DNA from: Posidonia oceanica
Taxonomy: Eukaryota; Streptophyta; Magnoliopsida; Alismatales; Posidoniaceae
DNA length: 64,000 nucleotides
Assembly: GCA_037176725.1 (NCBI GenBank)
Contig: JAZBRS010000029.1
Coordinates: 120,003,001 to 120,067,000, forward strand
Direction: 5' to 3'
The notes beneath the pieces are model-generated. The model made no database searches. It saw nothing but the letters and a program-made list of their open reading frames with translations, and had not been told where the DNA came from. Positions 29,061-39,000 of this stretch are shown piece by piece (the stretch's first letter is position 1; the number at the start of each line of letters is the position of its first letter). A program made the translations under genes and the position numbers.

Positions 29061-31730
29061 TCACCATCTTCTTAGTTTCTGCTTCACTGGCTTGGCATCC
29101 GGGTTTAAGGGCAGATTGTGCACCACTACTTCTATGTCAAGGCCGACCATATCCTCGTAACTCCAGGCGAAGACATCCGCATATTCTTTCAGGAATGCGA
29201 TGAACTCTGCTCGAGCCTGGGAGGACAGCTGGGCACTGATACGAACTTCTCTGACTTCCTCAGCTGTGCCGATGTTGACAACCTCCGTTTCTTCTTCAAC
29301 ATGGAGGTTGGGGCCTTCTGGGTCGTCGTCATAGGGCCGGAACTCGGGCAATGATTCATCAGTCTCATCCATGCTCGTATCATCCTCCTCTCCATAAGCA
29401 ATAAGTTCCGAGAGGATCTCTTTCTCGAGGGAAGGGCTTGTGATGTCGAAAGAGTGCATGTGTTCCGCTGCTTGGCCCTGGTGACGCTTCAGGATGGTCA
29501 CGCTTACTCTAGTGTTCTTGTAGCTTCGGTGCGCGACCTCCGTCCCAGCAACTCCTTCTGCTGTTTGCTCTGGCCTGACTGATTCTGCTGAGTGCTCTGC
29601 TGATACTGCTGAGGGCTTAACTGATTCTACTGCTGAGGCTGCTGACAGCTCCGTTACTAATTCTGCTTTCTGCTCTGTTACTGCTGCTGCTTGCACTGCT
29701 GATGCTTCCTCCTCCGGGTCTTCCAGTGTGCTTGGGGAGGGTATGCCGGACCAGCGGCTGATTTGGGCATTGCCGCTCGCTATGCTGCTCGAATGAGGCA
29801 TGTGTTGCACAAACCACCTAGACCCGCCTTCTGATCGGAGAGTAATGAGCTCATCTGGTCTAGGGGAGTCCGGCGCTGCTGAGTCTTCTTCCAGGACCAT
29901 GATAGAGGCATGGTCTTCTTGCAGAGGAGGGTCCGTAGCCACGGCTTTCCCTTTCTTTTCTGCGGCTTGATGCTCTGCCAGGTCTTCTGCTATCGATTTG
30001 ATCTGTTCTTGATAGAGTAGCTCTAAGTCAGACATCCAAGAATCGACCTGGGCTTCTATCGCCACTCCTTCTTCCTCGTCCGAGGGGGAGTCGACGTAGT
30101 AGGCGCCGGGGGGCTGCGGCACTGGCCCGGCTGCAAGACGGATTGCTGCCCTTGGAATCTGCATAATCTGGTTCACGGGCGCGTCCGATGGCGGCAACTC
30201 TGATGTAGAAGGCCCAAATAGACAAGTCAGCGGTGCCATAGATGGATATGCTGCCAGGGTCACTGTTGGAGAGTAAGCAGGGGTGCTCTTCAGAGGGCTC
30301 AAGGGCCCGGGGAGTGTAGTGCTCAGTTGGCCTTTTGTATCGGGCCGTAACTGAGAGAGTGCAGCCTCTGACGCCATGGGGTCTTGCCATGAGAGCTGCT
30401 GTTGGTTGTCAGGAGGATGCGAAGCGGACTGCGCCTGCTGCATTCCTGGAGATGTGGATGCTGGAGCGGGCTGAGCCGCGCTGCTGACTGTATTGATTAA
30501 CTGCCCCTCCAGAGATAGGGACAGTGGCATTGATGTTTCTGTGACCGCTGGTAGCATGCTTGCTTCTGCCAGAAGGAGTGTCTCTGACTCCTGCACTGCC
30601 GCTGATTGATCTTGAGAAGCTGATGTGGTTGCAAGAGAGTGGGAACTTGCCAGTTCTGCCACAGGGCCTGCTGAGCTGCCTGCTGTTTCTGCCAGAGGAA
30701 GAGCTGAATAGATTGACTGTGTGGCCTCTGCTCTGATCACTGTTTCTGCTGTGCCGGTTGGGACTGCCTCTGTTGTGCCAGACTGCTCCTCATCCGAGTA
30801 GTAGTCCTCAACACACACCCAATCCTCTGTCGGTACCATGTCTTGATCGTCGGTCGATCCCAGGGTTCCTGCACTGGTAAAGTTAGTGAGGTCTCTGGGA
30901 ATGGCTGATTCTGGATTGTTGAGCTGAGAGCAGTGATCTTCGTTGGTCTTGGGCTCGTAGCCGAGGCCTTCAGATTTCCTTCGCTCCACTGCTACGATCG
31001 GCTCTGCGATCCCCTGGCCGTGACGCCCGAGCGGCGTGCCCTTTATGTAACCCCACCTGTGACATACATTCTCGACCATTCGAAAGGGGTTGCTGTGAAC
31101 GGTCAAGGAGTTGACACGTTCAAGATCAGGAATGAAGTTAACCGGCTCACACTGATTAACGCGATATAGGGCTTCAGAAGTCTCGGGGTCAAACGGGATA
31201 GATTGCGACGACACGGGGGAGACTGCTTCGATCCGCTCCTTCTCAAAGTTCTCCGCCATGACGACAATGACATCGTCGCCGCGACGGTACTTTATCATTC
31301 GATGGAGGGTCGAAGGAAGGACCTGATGCTTGTGGAGCCAAGGGCGCCCAAGCAGAAGATTGAAGTTCGGCTGCAAGTCGACGACATAGAACTCTACGTC
31401 GAAGACAACCGGGCCAATAGCAAGAGGAATAATCAGGACCCGTAGAGCGTCATGGTGAGTGTTGTCAAAGGCTGTCATTCCCTTCACGGCTGGCGTGATG
31501 TCCTCGGCTTTGAATCCGAGCTTGGTTGCAGTACGCAAGGGGTAGACGTTAAGGCCTGACCCATTATCAACCAGTGTTAGGGGAATGCGAAAGTTTTTAA
31601 ACTGCACCGTGACGAATAGGGGCTGGTCGTGATTAATCCCTGCCGGAGGCAGCTCATCACTCGTAAAAGAGATGACCTGGGGCTCCGCAATCAACCCAAC
31701 CATGCTCTCCAAGGCAGAAGGCTCAATGGA
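29061..31730 (-). CDS. pol: R4 pol segment: retropepsin-like domain (DNGS), G-patch, long linker, RT entry
   Basis: Opens after TAG 31731-31733 and stays open to TGA 29061-29063. Counting from the ATG at 31712, a retropepsin fold occupies about residues 25-160. It has LVDNGSGLNV at 47-56 in place of DTGA, and the usual LLLGRPWLH downstream. A G-patch-like segment follows near residues 208-255 (WGYIKG, LGRHGQG, EGLGY). Then come about 550 residues rich in serine, alanine, proline and glutamate with no domain I recognise. The end has YADVFAWSYEDM and the RT entry KPVKQKLRR. DNGS proteases occur in many plant Tat-type copies; whether they are active is not known to me. Confidence 0.85.
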   Translation of the reverse strand, partial: SIEPSALESMVGLIAEPQVISFTSDELPPAGINHDQPLFVTVQFKNFRIPLTLVDNGSGLNVYPLRTATKLGFKAEDITPAVKGMTAFDNTHHDALRVLIIPLAIGPVVFDVEFYVVDLQPNFNLLLGRPWLHKHQVLPSTLHRMIKYRRGDDVIVVMAENFEKERIEAVSPVSSQSIPFDPETSEALYRVNQCEPVNFIPDLERVNSLTVHSNPFRMVENVCHRWGYIKGTPLGRHGQGIAEPIVAVERRKSEGLGYEPKTNEDHCSQLNNPESAIPRDLTNFTSAGTLGSTDDQDMVPTEDWVCVEDYYSDEEQSGTTEAVPTGTAETVIRAEATQSIYSALPLAETAGSSAGPVAELASSHSLATTSASQDQSAAVQESETLLLAEASMLPAVTETSMPLSLSLEGQLINTVSSAAQPAPASTSPGMQQAQSASHPPDNQQQLSWQDPMASEAALSQLRPDTKGQLSTTLPGPLSPLKSTPAYSPTVTLAAYPSMAPLTCLFGPSTSELPPSDAPVNQIMQIPRAAIRLAAGPVPQPPGAYYVDSPSDEEEGVAIEAQVDSWMSDLELLYQEQIKSIAEDLAEHQAAEKKGKAVATDPPLQEDHASIMVLEEDSAAPDSPRPDELITLRSEGGSRWFVQHMPHSSSIASGNAQISRWSGIPSPSTLEDPEEEASAVQAAAVTEQKAELVTELSAASAVESVKPSAVSAEHSAESVRPEQTAEGVAGTEVAHRSYKNTRVSVTILKRHQGQAAEHMHSFDITSPSLEKEILSELIAYGEEDDTSMDETDESLPEFRPYDDDPEGPNLHVEEETEVVNIGTAEEVREVRISAQLSSQARAEFIAFLKEYADVFAWSYEDMVGLDIEVVVHNLPLNPDAKPVKQKLRRW

Positions 31731-33182
31731 CTAGGACACACGGGCAGCCTGGAACACACGAAGAAAAGCCTCGCGGTGTTCGGCAGAGGTGTGGATCAAG
31801 TCCCAGATAGAAATGTCGGCTTTGACCTTCTTAAGCTGGGAGGTCAAGTCTGCCTTAGGTTGGCTCTTTTTGGCAAGGGGAGGGGTAGTTCTGGCAGGCT
31901 CTAAGGGGGTAGTGGCAGGAAGCTGGGTTACTACAGGTTGGGTAGGGATTTGGCTAGCTACAAGTTGGTCTGGAGTTGGATCTACTATGGGTTGGCTAGA
32001 GGGTGGGGGCATAACAGGTCTAGGGTGAGTTGGCCTAATTGCCAGTGTTGGGGGCCTGTAAACCCTCCCCGATCGCGTTACTTCCGCGCACATCTCTGTG
32101 GCGTAGCTGTAAGGGATGCGATGGGTGTCCAGAGTCAAATCAATGACGACTGGAGCACGTGCTGCGAGCACAAGAGAGGTTACAGGAGGACCTAGGGGGT
32201 ACTGAGGTTTCTCTAGAGGGTATGGTTGTTGGGGTGGGAAGGTTGGGGCAGGTTGAGGTCTGCCTAGAAGGTGTAGCTGAGGTCGCCCTAAGAGGTGGAT
32301 GGGGGAACTAGGCTGGGCCCTAGCTAGAAGGTGCACAGGGGATTGAGCCTGAGGAAGCACGGTGGGAGGCGCGAGAGGGCGCTCCGGCCTGGCACGCGGT
32401 CGGATCATGTGAATTCCCGACTCGGAGCCGGCAACTGCCGCGAGATAGAGACTGACTGGGAAAGGCTCAGAGATGTCAGAGATGAGATCAGAAGGGTCGA
32501 CCACAGAGGTAGCAGGCCCAGAGGGAAAGACAGAATGGATGCCTGAGGTTCCCGCCCCTCCCGGATAAGAGTGCTCCGGTAAGGGTTGGCGGGTGATGCC
32601 AGAATGAGGGGGAACAGCTGAGTGTGCAGATGCATGAGTGTGTGCTTGAGTGGATGCCTCATGCGTGTTGATCACAATCGTTCCTGATTCGATCAAGTCC
32701 TGAATTGCGTTCCGCAGGGAGAAGCAATTGTCCGTTGAATGCCCGGCGCTTCGATGGAAATTGCAGAAGAGGTCCGGCCTAAACCAATGCGGCAGAGGAC
32801 TTGGCGGCGGACGAACCTCCGGGAACTTCAGGAGTGATGCAACCTTCGGCAAGATGACCGTGAGCGGTTCCACCAGTGGGGTGAAACTACGCCTCTCAGT
32901 GGGTGGTCTTCTTTGCCTTGGGTGTGAGCCTTGCTGAACCGGTGCGGCAGGATAGACCGGTCTAGCGGTGGTAGTGATGTGTGGTGTGTGTGGATTCCTA
33001 GGTGCAAGAGCGTACACCATCTGAGCTGGGGCAGGCCGGGATGGCAAGCGAACAGGCACAGCAGGGGAGTCGACGAATGCAACAGCGGGTTTCGGCGAAT
33101 CCTTCCTCTTCAGGCGGTTGTTGCTGCTGCCGCTGTTGTTGTTGGAGGCGCTGCTGTTGGCACTGTTACTGCTGATCACTGC
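31731..33182 (-). CDS. gag: R4 gag C-terminal segment with zinc knuckle
   Basis: Same frame as the preceding gag segment, opening just after TAG 33183-33185 and closing at TAG 31731-31733. Low-complexity serine/asparagine and proline stretches frame a zinc knuckle CNFHRSAGHSTDNC at about 32737-32778, form C-X2-H-X4-H-X4-C, preceded by a proline-rich stretch (RPPPSPLPHWFRPDLF). Further on, several proline/glutamine/leucine-rich short repeats (LLGRPQ and LLARAQ types) appear near 32230-32350. This is the nucleocapsid and its tail, binding element RNA. Confidence 0.85.
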   Translation of the reverse strand, partial: AVISSNSANSSASNNNSGSSNNRLKRKDSPKPAVAFVDSPAVPVRLPSRPAPAQMVYALAPRNPHTPHITTTARPVYPAAPVQQGSHPRQRRPPTERRSFTPLVEPLTVILPKVASLLKFPEVRPPPSPLPHWFRPDLFCNFHRSAGHSTDNCFSLRNAIQDLIESGTIVINTHEASTQAHTHASAHSAVPPHSGITRQPLPEHSYPGGAGTSGIHSVFPSGPATSVVDPSDLISDISEPFPVSLYLAAVAGSESGIHMIRPRARPERPLAPPTVLPQAQSPVHLLARAQPSSPIHLLGRPQLHLLGRPQPAPTFPPQQPYPLEKPQYPLGPPVTSLVLAARAPVVIDLTLDTHRIPYSYATEMCAEVTRSGRVYRPPTLAIRPTHPRPVMPPPSSQPIVDPTPDQLVASQIPTQPVVTQLPATTPLEPARTTPPLAKKSQPKADLTSQLKKVKADISIWDLIHTSAEHREAFLRVFQAARVS

Positions 33183-34820
33183 CTACTTAGCGAACGCAGA
33201 GAGAGCTGGGAAGTTGCCACTCCGCAAAGAACTCTCCACGCGCGCTCCAGCTCTGATGAGTGCCGCAAAAGTAGTGACTGGTTGGATGCTAAGCAGAGCT
33301 CCGAGAGACGGCTGCGCCCCTTTGATAACGATCTCGATAGACTCCTCATCAGAGGGTCTATCTCGAACCTGAGATGCAAGGGCGCGCCAGCGGCCGACGT
33401 ACTCCCCGAACGGCTCGCCAGAATTCTGCTTGATTGCGATCAAGTCCGCCCTCTTTGGGACCAGATCGAGGTTGAAGGAGTACTGTTCCAGGAACGCCTG
33501 ACTGAGGTCGTTCCAAGTCTTGATGGCTGACATGTCAAGCGATGTAAACCACTTGAGTGCCGGCCCGGTCAAACTCTTCTGGAACAGGCGGATCAGCAAC
33601 CTCTCGTCAGCCTGAAGCTGAGCGAGATCACCGCAATACGCCTTCAAGTGTGCTACGGGGCAGCCCCTACCATTATACTTCTCGAAGTCTGGGATCTTGA
33701 ACTTCGAAGGGAGTACCGCCTCTGGAAAGCAGCAGAGGTCCCGAAATTGGTAGGTCTGGTGCTCAGTACCCTGCATTAGTCGTAGTGCCTTCTCCAAGAC
33801 GTCCATCCGGTTATTGATGGGGTCTGGGATTGCTGCTGTAGGAGAGGGATCAGCAGGGGTAGCGAGCGCATACGCCAAATGGGTCGCACCTAAGTGCTCC
33901 TCCGGATCTACCATAGCGTCGCCTGGTGGAGCAACGGGATGGCCGGCGTATCTGTGTTGGGGGACTGTGTATGCAGGAGTGTATGCAGGATGCTGGACCT
34001 GGTGCAGAGGAGAAGAGTAGATGCCATGCTGTGCTGTGATAGGGGTAGGATGACGGAGCACCAGTTGCTGTACAGGCGGGGTGCCAGACAGCGAGCCAGT
34101 GAGGTACTGGGCCCCAGCCGGTCCAAAGGACTGACCACCAGAGGGAAGTGGAGCATGCTGTGCTAAGTGTTGTGCGGCAGGAGGCGGTAAACGGCCCCCC
34201 ATCGTCGGAACCGTGAGCAGTTGAGACGATGGACGAGGCGGAGGTGTGGAGGTCGATGCATGGAATGCAGGAATTGGCCTCAGAGGAACCTCAGGAACGA
34301 CGGGAATAGAAGAAGGACGAACTGATAGAGCCATGCCCTGCAGTTTCTGGGTAAGCTCCATCAGGTGCTGGTACTGCGCCTCGGGCGTCTCGCCAGTGGG
34401 GACGCTGAAGTGCAGTGCCGGCGAAGGCTGAGAAACAAGTGGCACGGACACAGACTGTCCGGGAGGGAAGGATTCTACAGCAAAGGTCGCAGCGACGGTG
34501 GAAGGGATGTCGAAAGCGACGTATCCCTGGGATGGAGGGGGCAGTGGCGTCTCCGAAACACGAGTAACGGTCGTCAAGATGGACTCGGTGACCGGATCCG
34601 GAGGAAGAGATGCTTGCCACTGTCCCGGGACGTACTGAGAACCTAGAGACGTCAGGGGAGGAAACCCTGGCGTCGGAGGGGGAACAAGGGGGACAGAAGG
34701 AGCAACCGGAGGGGCCGGAATGGAAACACCCTCCGTGACAGGAGTGAAAAGAGGCTCACTAACGTACTGGGCCATTGCTGACCTAGATCGCGTGAGAATA
34801 GGGCTGCGACGAGTGTTCAA
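33183..34820 (-). CDS. gag: R4 gag N-terminal segment with capsid domain (545 aa)
   Basis: Starts at the ATG at 34820 (MNTRRSPILTRS). Residues 1-330 are proline, serine and valine rich with little order. From about residue 350 the retrotransposon gag (capsid) domain is clear: PDFEKYNGRG, LTGPALKWFTSLD, TWNDLSQAFLEQY and FGEYVGRWRALASQ. Stops at TAG 33183-33185, after which the same frame goes on. The start is the first ATG after the leader. Confidence 0.9.
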   Translation of the reverse strand: MNTRRSPILTRSRSAMAQYVSEPLFTPVTEGVSIPAPPVAPSVPLVPPPTPGFPPLTSLGSQYVPGQWQASLPPDPVTESILTTVTRVSETPLPPPSQGYVAFDIPSTVAATFAVESFPPGQSVSVPLVSQPSPALHFSVPTGETPEAQYQHLMELTQKLQGMALSVRPSSIPVVPEVPLRPIPAFHASTSTPPPRPSSQLLTVPTMGGRLPPPAAQHLAQHAPLPSGGQSFGPAGAQYLTGSLSGTPPVQQLVLRHPTPITAQHGIYSSPLHQVQHPAYTPAYTVPQHRYAGHPVAPPGDAMVDPEEHLGATHLAYALATPADPSPTAAIPDPINNRMDVLEKALRLMQGTEHQTYQFRDLCCFPEAVLPSKFKIPDFEKYNGRGCPVAHLKAYCGDLAQLQADERLLIRLFQKSLTGPALKWFTSLDMSAIKTWNDLSQAFLEQYSFNLDLVPKRADLIAIKQNSGEPFGEYVGRWRALASQVRDRPSDEESIEIVIKGAQPSLGALLSIQPVTTFAALIRAGARVESSLRSGNFPALSAFAK

Positions 34821-36067
34821 GCGGTGAGTCCTAAGGGGAGCTATCTTCGCAAAGGCGGATAGCTCAGAAAGGGAATGGTCGCGAATAAAGTCGCAACAGG
34901 AGCGTCAACGAGGGTCGGTACTCGAGCTCTAGCAAAGGGAAACTCGCTTTACCGATCACGTTGACACAACAGAAGGAAAACAGGGGTTAGAAACTAAAAG
35001 ATGAATGCAAATGAGTTAGTTAAATGGCATGAATGGTATGCATGCTTTCTAGTATGCCCCCCTCACCTAACTAGTGTGTCTTAGTAAGGTAATCTACTTC
35101 GGGTATCCCTGGGTGTACGGGTCACCGACTCAGGTCAGAAAAGTAGGTTCCCTGTCTAACTCCCGGCCCAAAGCTCAGGAAATGACAGGGTGGTGCGTTG
35201 GTGGCCTCTACCTCGCCAAAGCGTGGGTGGTACCCTCTACTAACACCGACACGACCCCCGGACGAGGGGGGGACAGACCGACTGGTTCGTGCCACGCCCA
35301 AAGCGGTGGAACAAGAAGCCGGGACCGTCCTTCGCAGACTAATAGGTGGACTCAGATGAGAAGAATGCATGCCCTATATGATGCTTGTGCAAATGCTTAA
35401 AGTCTTTTATCTTGCACATTTTATTAACCAGAGGGAGTGAAGGATTGTTCAGAGTCTCTAGTTGCTCCTAGAAGTTCTTTTTACTTGCGGTTTTTAGTTA
35501 ACCATGGGGAGAGCAAACAAGTCTCTACTATCCTAGGCATGGCATGTGCGAAAGGGAAGAAAATCAGTCAAGCATGGCAGGCAGACAATCATACAACACA
35601 ACAAAAGGCAAGTGCAGGTGTTTGTGAGCATAATGGTGAAGAAAAACATTCATCGAGTCAAAAGGCATGCATGTGCGTGTGTAGTGACATAGCAAAGGTG
35701 TAAAAGAAGCATTCAACATTCAAAAGGCATGTATTGTTGCCAAACAAGTATGTAGACATGCATTGTGCGATAACTAAAGCAGTAATAAGCAAGTAAGGCA
35801 AGGAAAATAAAGACAAGTAAGCTGTAAAGAAAGTAAGAGCATAAGCAAGACAATAAGTAAATAAACAAGCAGAGAAGCAGAGCCAAGCGAAAAGGGAGCG
35901 CAAACCAAGGCGAAAGAGGTGCAAAACCTAAGCAAAGTAGCCACAAAGCGACTTTCTAGGAGTTTGCACAGAAAAACGAGCAAAGCAGGCAAAGAAGGCA
36001 CACAAGACAGGCAAAACTGCGAAAACAGGCGAGCAAAAAGCCAGGAACGAAAGCCGGAGTCTAGCTA
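34821..36067 (-). other. R4 leader between PBS and gag
   Basis: No supported gene. On the minus strand the PBS-proximal half aligns with the R3 leader at about 42850-43330 (shared words include ATACATGCCTTTTGA and GTCCACCTA). This would hold the RNA packaging signal, so sharing with R3 fits co-mobilisation. Confidence 0.75.
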
Positions 36068-36085
36068 TCCCCAGCGGAGTCGCCA
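36068..36085 (-). other. R4 primer binding site, probably tRNA-Arg
   Basis: Minus strand TGGCGACTCCGCTGGGGA, one base after the 5' LTR end. The implied tRNA 3' end (CGGAGTCG-CCA) pairs with a tRNA starting GACTCCG, as some plant tRNA-Arg do. A tRNA-Arg primer is known for Ogre elements. Confidence 0.85.
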
Positions 36086-36086
36086 C

Positions 36087-39000
36087 TGTAGCGATCCTGA
36101 TCGGAATCAGGCTCGCTATTTAGCGACGATTGGATCCGAGGAAGAGGCTCGACTCGAAAACGCTTAAAATCGAGGAGAAAAGAGAAAGATAAGACAAATC
36201 AGAGTCGCCACCATGTCTATTAACGGGAGACAAGGAAAACTGGGGGAAATGCGTGAATTAACACGCAAAACCAAGCAAGGAATGCAAAGCAAAGCAATGC
36301 AAAGGAAACAAATGCAAATACATGCAAAAGAGATGACTCTAGCCTAGGATAAGGGCAGTATGGTCATTGCGGGCCAAAAGACAGGGCAAGGACTCCTGTT
36401 ACGTGCGGGGAAGGTGTTAGGCACCCCCGACACGCCCGAGAATCGGTCTTTCTAGGCTTACGCTCGCATATGTAGGGAAATGCAGGGTTGAATGCCTATG
36501 TGCCTATGAATGCCTAAATGAATGCTCAAGGTGTGCTCTAAGTGGAGAGATGCAGGGCAAGGAAGTAAACGTGCTGTCTAAATGCTCAGCTACGCTGTCT
36601 GTGTTCCGAACCGGGCGAAACCTGGCTCGTGAGAACTCCAGGCAGTAAGCATCACAGCCCTATATGCAAATGCAAGCGAAAAAGCAAAACAACGGCAAAA
36701 CCATGCAATGCGATCGACATGCAAGAGAAAACGGCGTAAAGCACGCAAAACGAGGTAAAAAACAAGAAAGCACGCAAAACGGTGTAAAAAGACAAGGTCG
36801 GCATGTAAAACAGGCGAGAAAGCAAGGCGGCACGTAAATCGGTGCAAAAGGCGATGACGGGCACGCAAAACTGTGCCAAAAACAGGGCGAGCGCGCAAAA
36901 CGACGCAAAAGACAAAGCAGGCACGCAAAACGGTGCCAAAAACTGCGAGATAAAACCTCGGAAAAGCTGTGCGAATGCAAATGCAAGGAAAAGATTAGAA
37001 GCAGAAAAAGGAGAAGCAGAACAGCGCATGTGTGAGAACAGGCGCTGTTCGGGGCCACACAGAGTAGGTGTGAAGACCTACAAAGGGGAGAGTGAGCAAA
37101 CGGGGGGATTACCACCTCTTTTGCTACCATTTCCCACTGAACCGTTCCACGGTGTGTCTCGCATGCTGCCCAAAGCTCGCGATGCGATCGGATCGTGGAA
37201 AAGGGGGAAGAAAGTCACATCAAGTGGTAAATCCAGGGAAAACTCAACACAAAGCGCCCAAGAGTACGCGAAACAGGGATCTGAGTTGATAGACAAGAAG
37301 AAGAGGTCCTATTCTACATGCTCAAAGAAACAGAAATCGAAAACGAGGAAAACTATGCAAATGGCATGCAAATGAATGCAATGCAGAGGTTCAGGAGGAC
37401 ATACCTGGAAATCCGGGAGCCTAATCTGAGATCTGCTTGGTCCATGCTGAAGAGCGCTTCGCTGCGGTCGCCTGGGCAGCTTGCTTGAGAAGATCCAACG
37501 GCCGGATCGGAAGATATCACAACTTCAAGGCAGAAGGGCCAGAACAGGGGAGAAGAACAGATCTAGGTGTTCAGGAGGTCCTAGGGGTGTGCAAAAGGTC
37601 CTCCCAAGCGAAGGGGAGCTAAAGGTGCTTAGTGTGTGCAAAAGGATGCTAAAATGCAAGACTAAATGAATGCAGAATGCATGCACAAGCAAGAAGAAAC
37701 AAGGGGAACAAACTTGGAAAAGACAGGAGTTCAAAAAGCATTTTTGAAAAAGAAAAGGGGCTAACATGCAAATTTTCACAAAAGATGGGGTCCACAGAGG
37801 AGGGTTTTGAAAACAGGGGAGGGCAGAGGGTTATTTTGCAAAAGACTGGGCTCAGAAAGCTAATTTGAAAAGAGGGTATGCATTGGAAGAAGTTTTGAAA
37901 ACAAAAAGAGATCAGAATGCAATTTTGGAAAAACTAGGGTCTAAAATGCAAATTTTCCAGAAAACAGGGTTCTGGGGAGTCTGGGAATGCAAGTGGAGGG
38001 TCTACATGCAATTTTGTAAGCATAGGAACTAAGATGCAACTTTAGGGGCAAAACAGTCTTTTTACATGGTTTTTAAAGGATGCAAGGACCTATGTGTGAT
38101 TTTTGAATTATGCAGGGGTCAAATATGCAATTTTGTAAGGTAAACATGCTCTGAAAACACTGATAAAGGACTGATGTGCAATTTTTTAAAAATGCAGGGT
38201 TGAAAATGCAATGCAATAAGCCAAAATGCATGCAAATGGTTACTGTCCATTTAAAATGGACCTAAATGCAAATGTCAGAAAACAGAGGGAAGAAAATGCA
38301 ATGCAACAATCAAAAATCAAAAATAAAACCTAAGTTACTACAGTGCATGGACCTAAAGGTAAAATCAGAAATATGCAGGGATGCAGAATGCAATATGATA
38401 TGGTAAACTATATGCAATTAAATTGAATGATTTACTGCAGGACCTATGTGCAATAATTGAAAACAGAGGGGCTGATGCATAAAATTTTATAACTAAACAG
38501 CACAGTAAAAGGACTGGATTGCAAATACATAAAAACAGAAACATTTAATGCAATTTAGCATGGTTTTAAATAAAAAGATAGCAGATTAAATCAAATAAAG
38601 GACTGGAATGCAAAATGACAAAAACTAAGACCAGATATGCAATATTTACCAAAAAACTAAGCTAATGCAAAAAATAAAAGCACAGTGAAACGCCGGCGGC
38701 CATGGTCACTGTAGCAGCAAGCTGCCAGCGTCCATGAACGCCGGCACAGGGGGCTTGGGACGCGCAGACCGGCGGGGGAGCTGCTCCTGGTCCTGACGGA
38801 GGTCGGACAGTGCTCGGCGGAGGTCGACGCGGACTGGAACGAGCTGGAGCGGTCGCCGGAGGTCTGCAGAGCTTCAGAAGCTTCGTCCGGCCGATCGACG
38901 CAGCGACGCTGCGTTTTGAGGGCCGGAGAACGCTCCTGAGACCCGTGCAGACCTGAGGCAACCACCGGAGCTGCGTTCTGCTGCCCGGAGCGACGAGGCG

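Noticed and set aside
29061..31712. Intron between protease and RT in R4, as known for Ogre
   Set aside because: The region is open in frame except for one TGA, so no intron is needed; I saw no convincing splice pair.
33183..33185. Programmed TAG readthrough between the two gag parts
   Set aside because: Three further stops lie in the same frame and the TAG falls inside gag rather than at a gag-pol border. Decay is the simpler reading.
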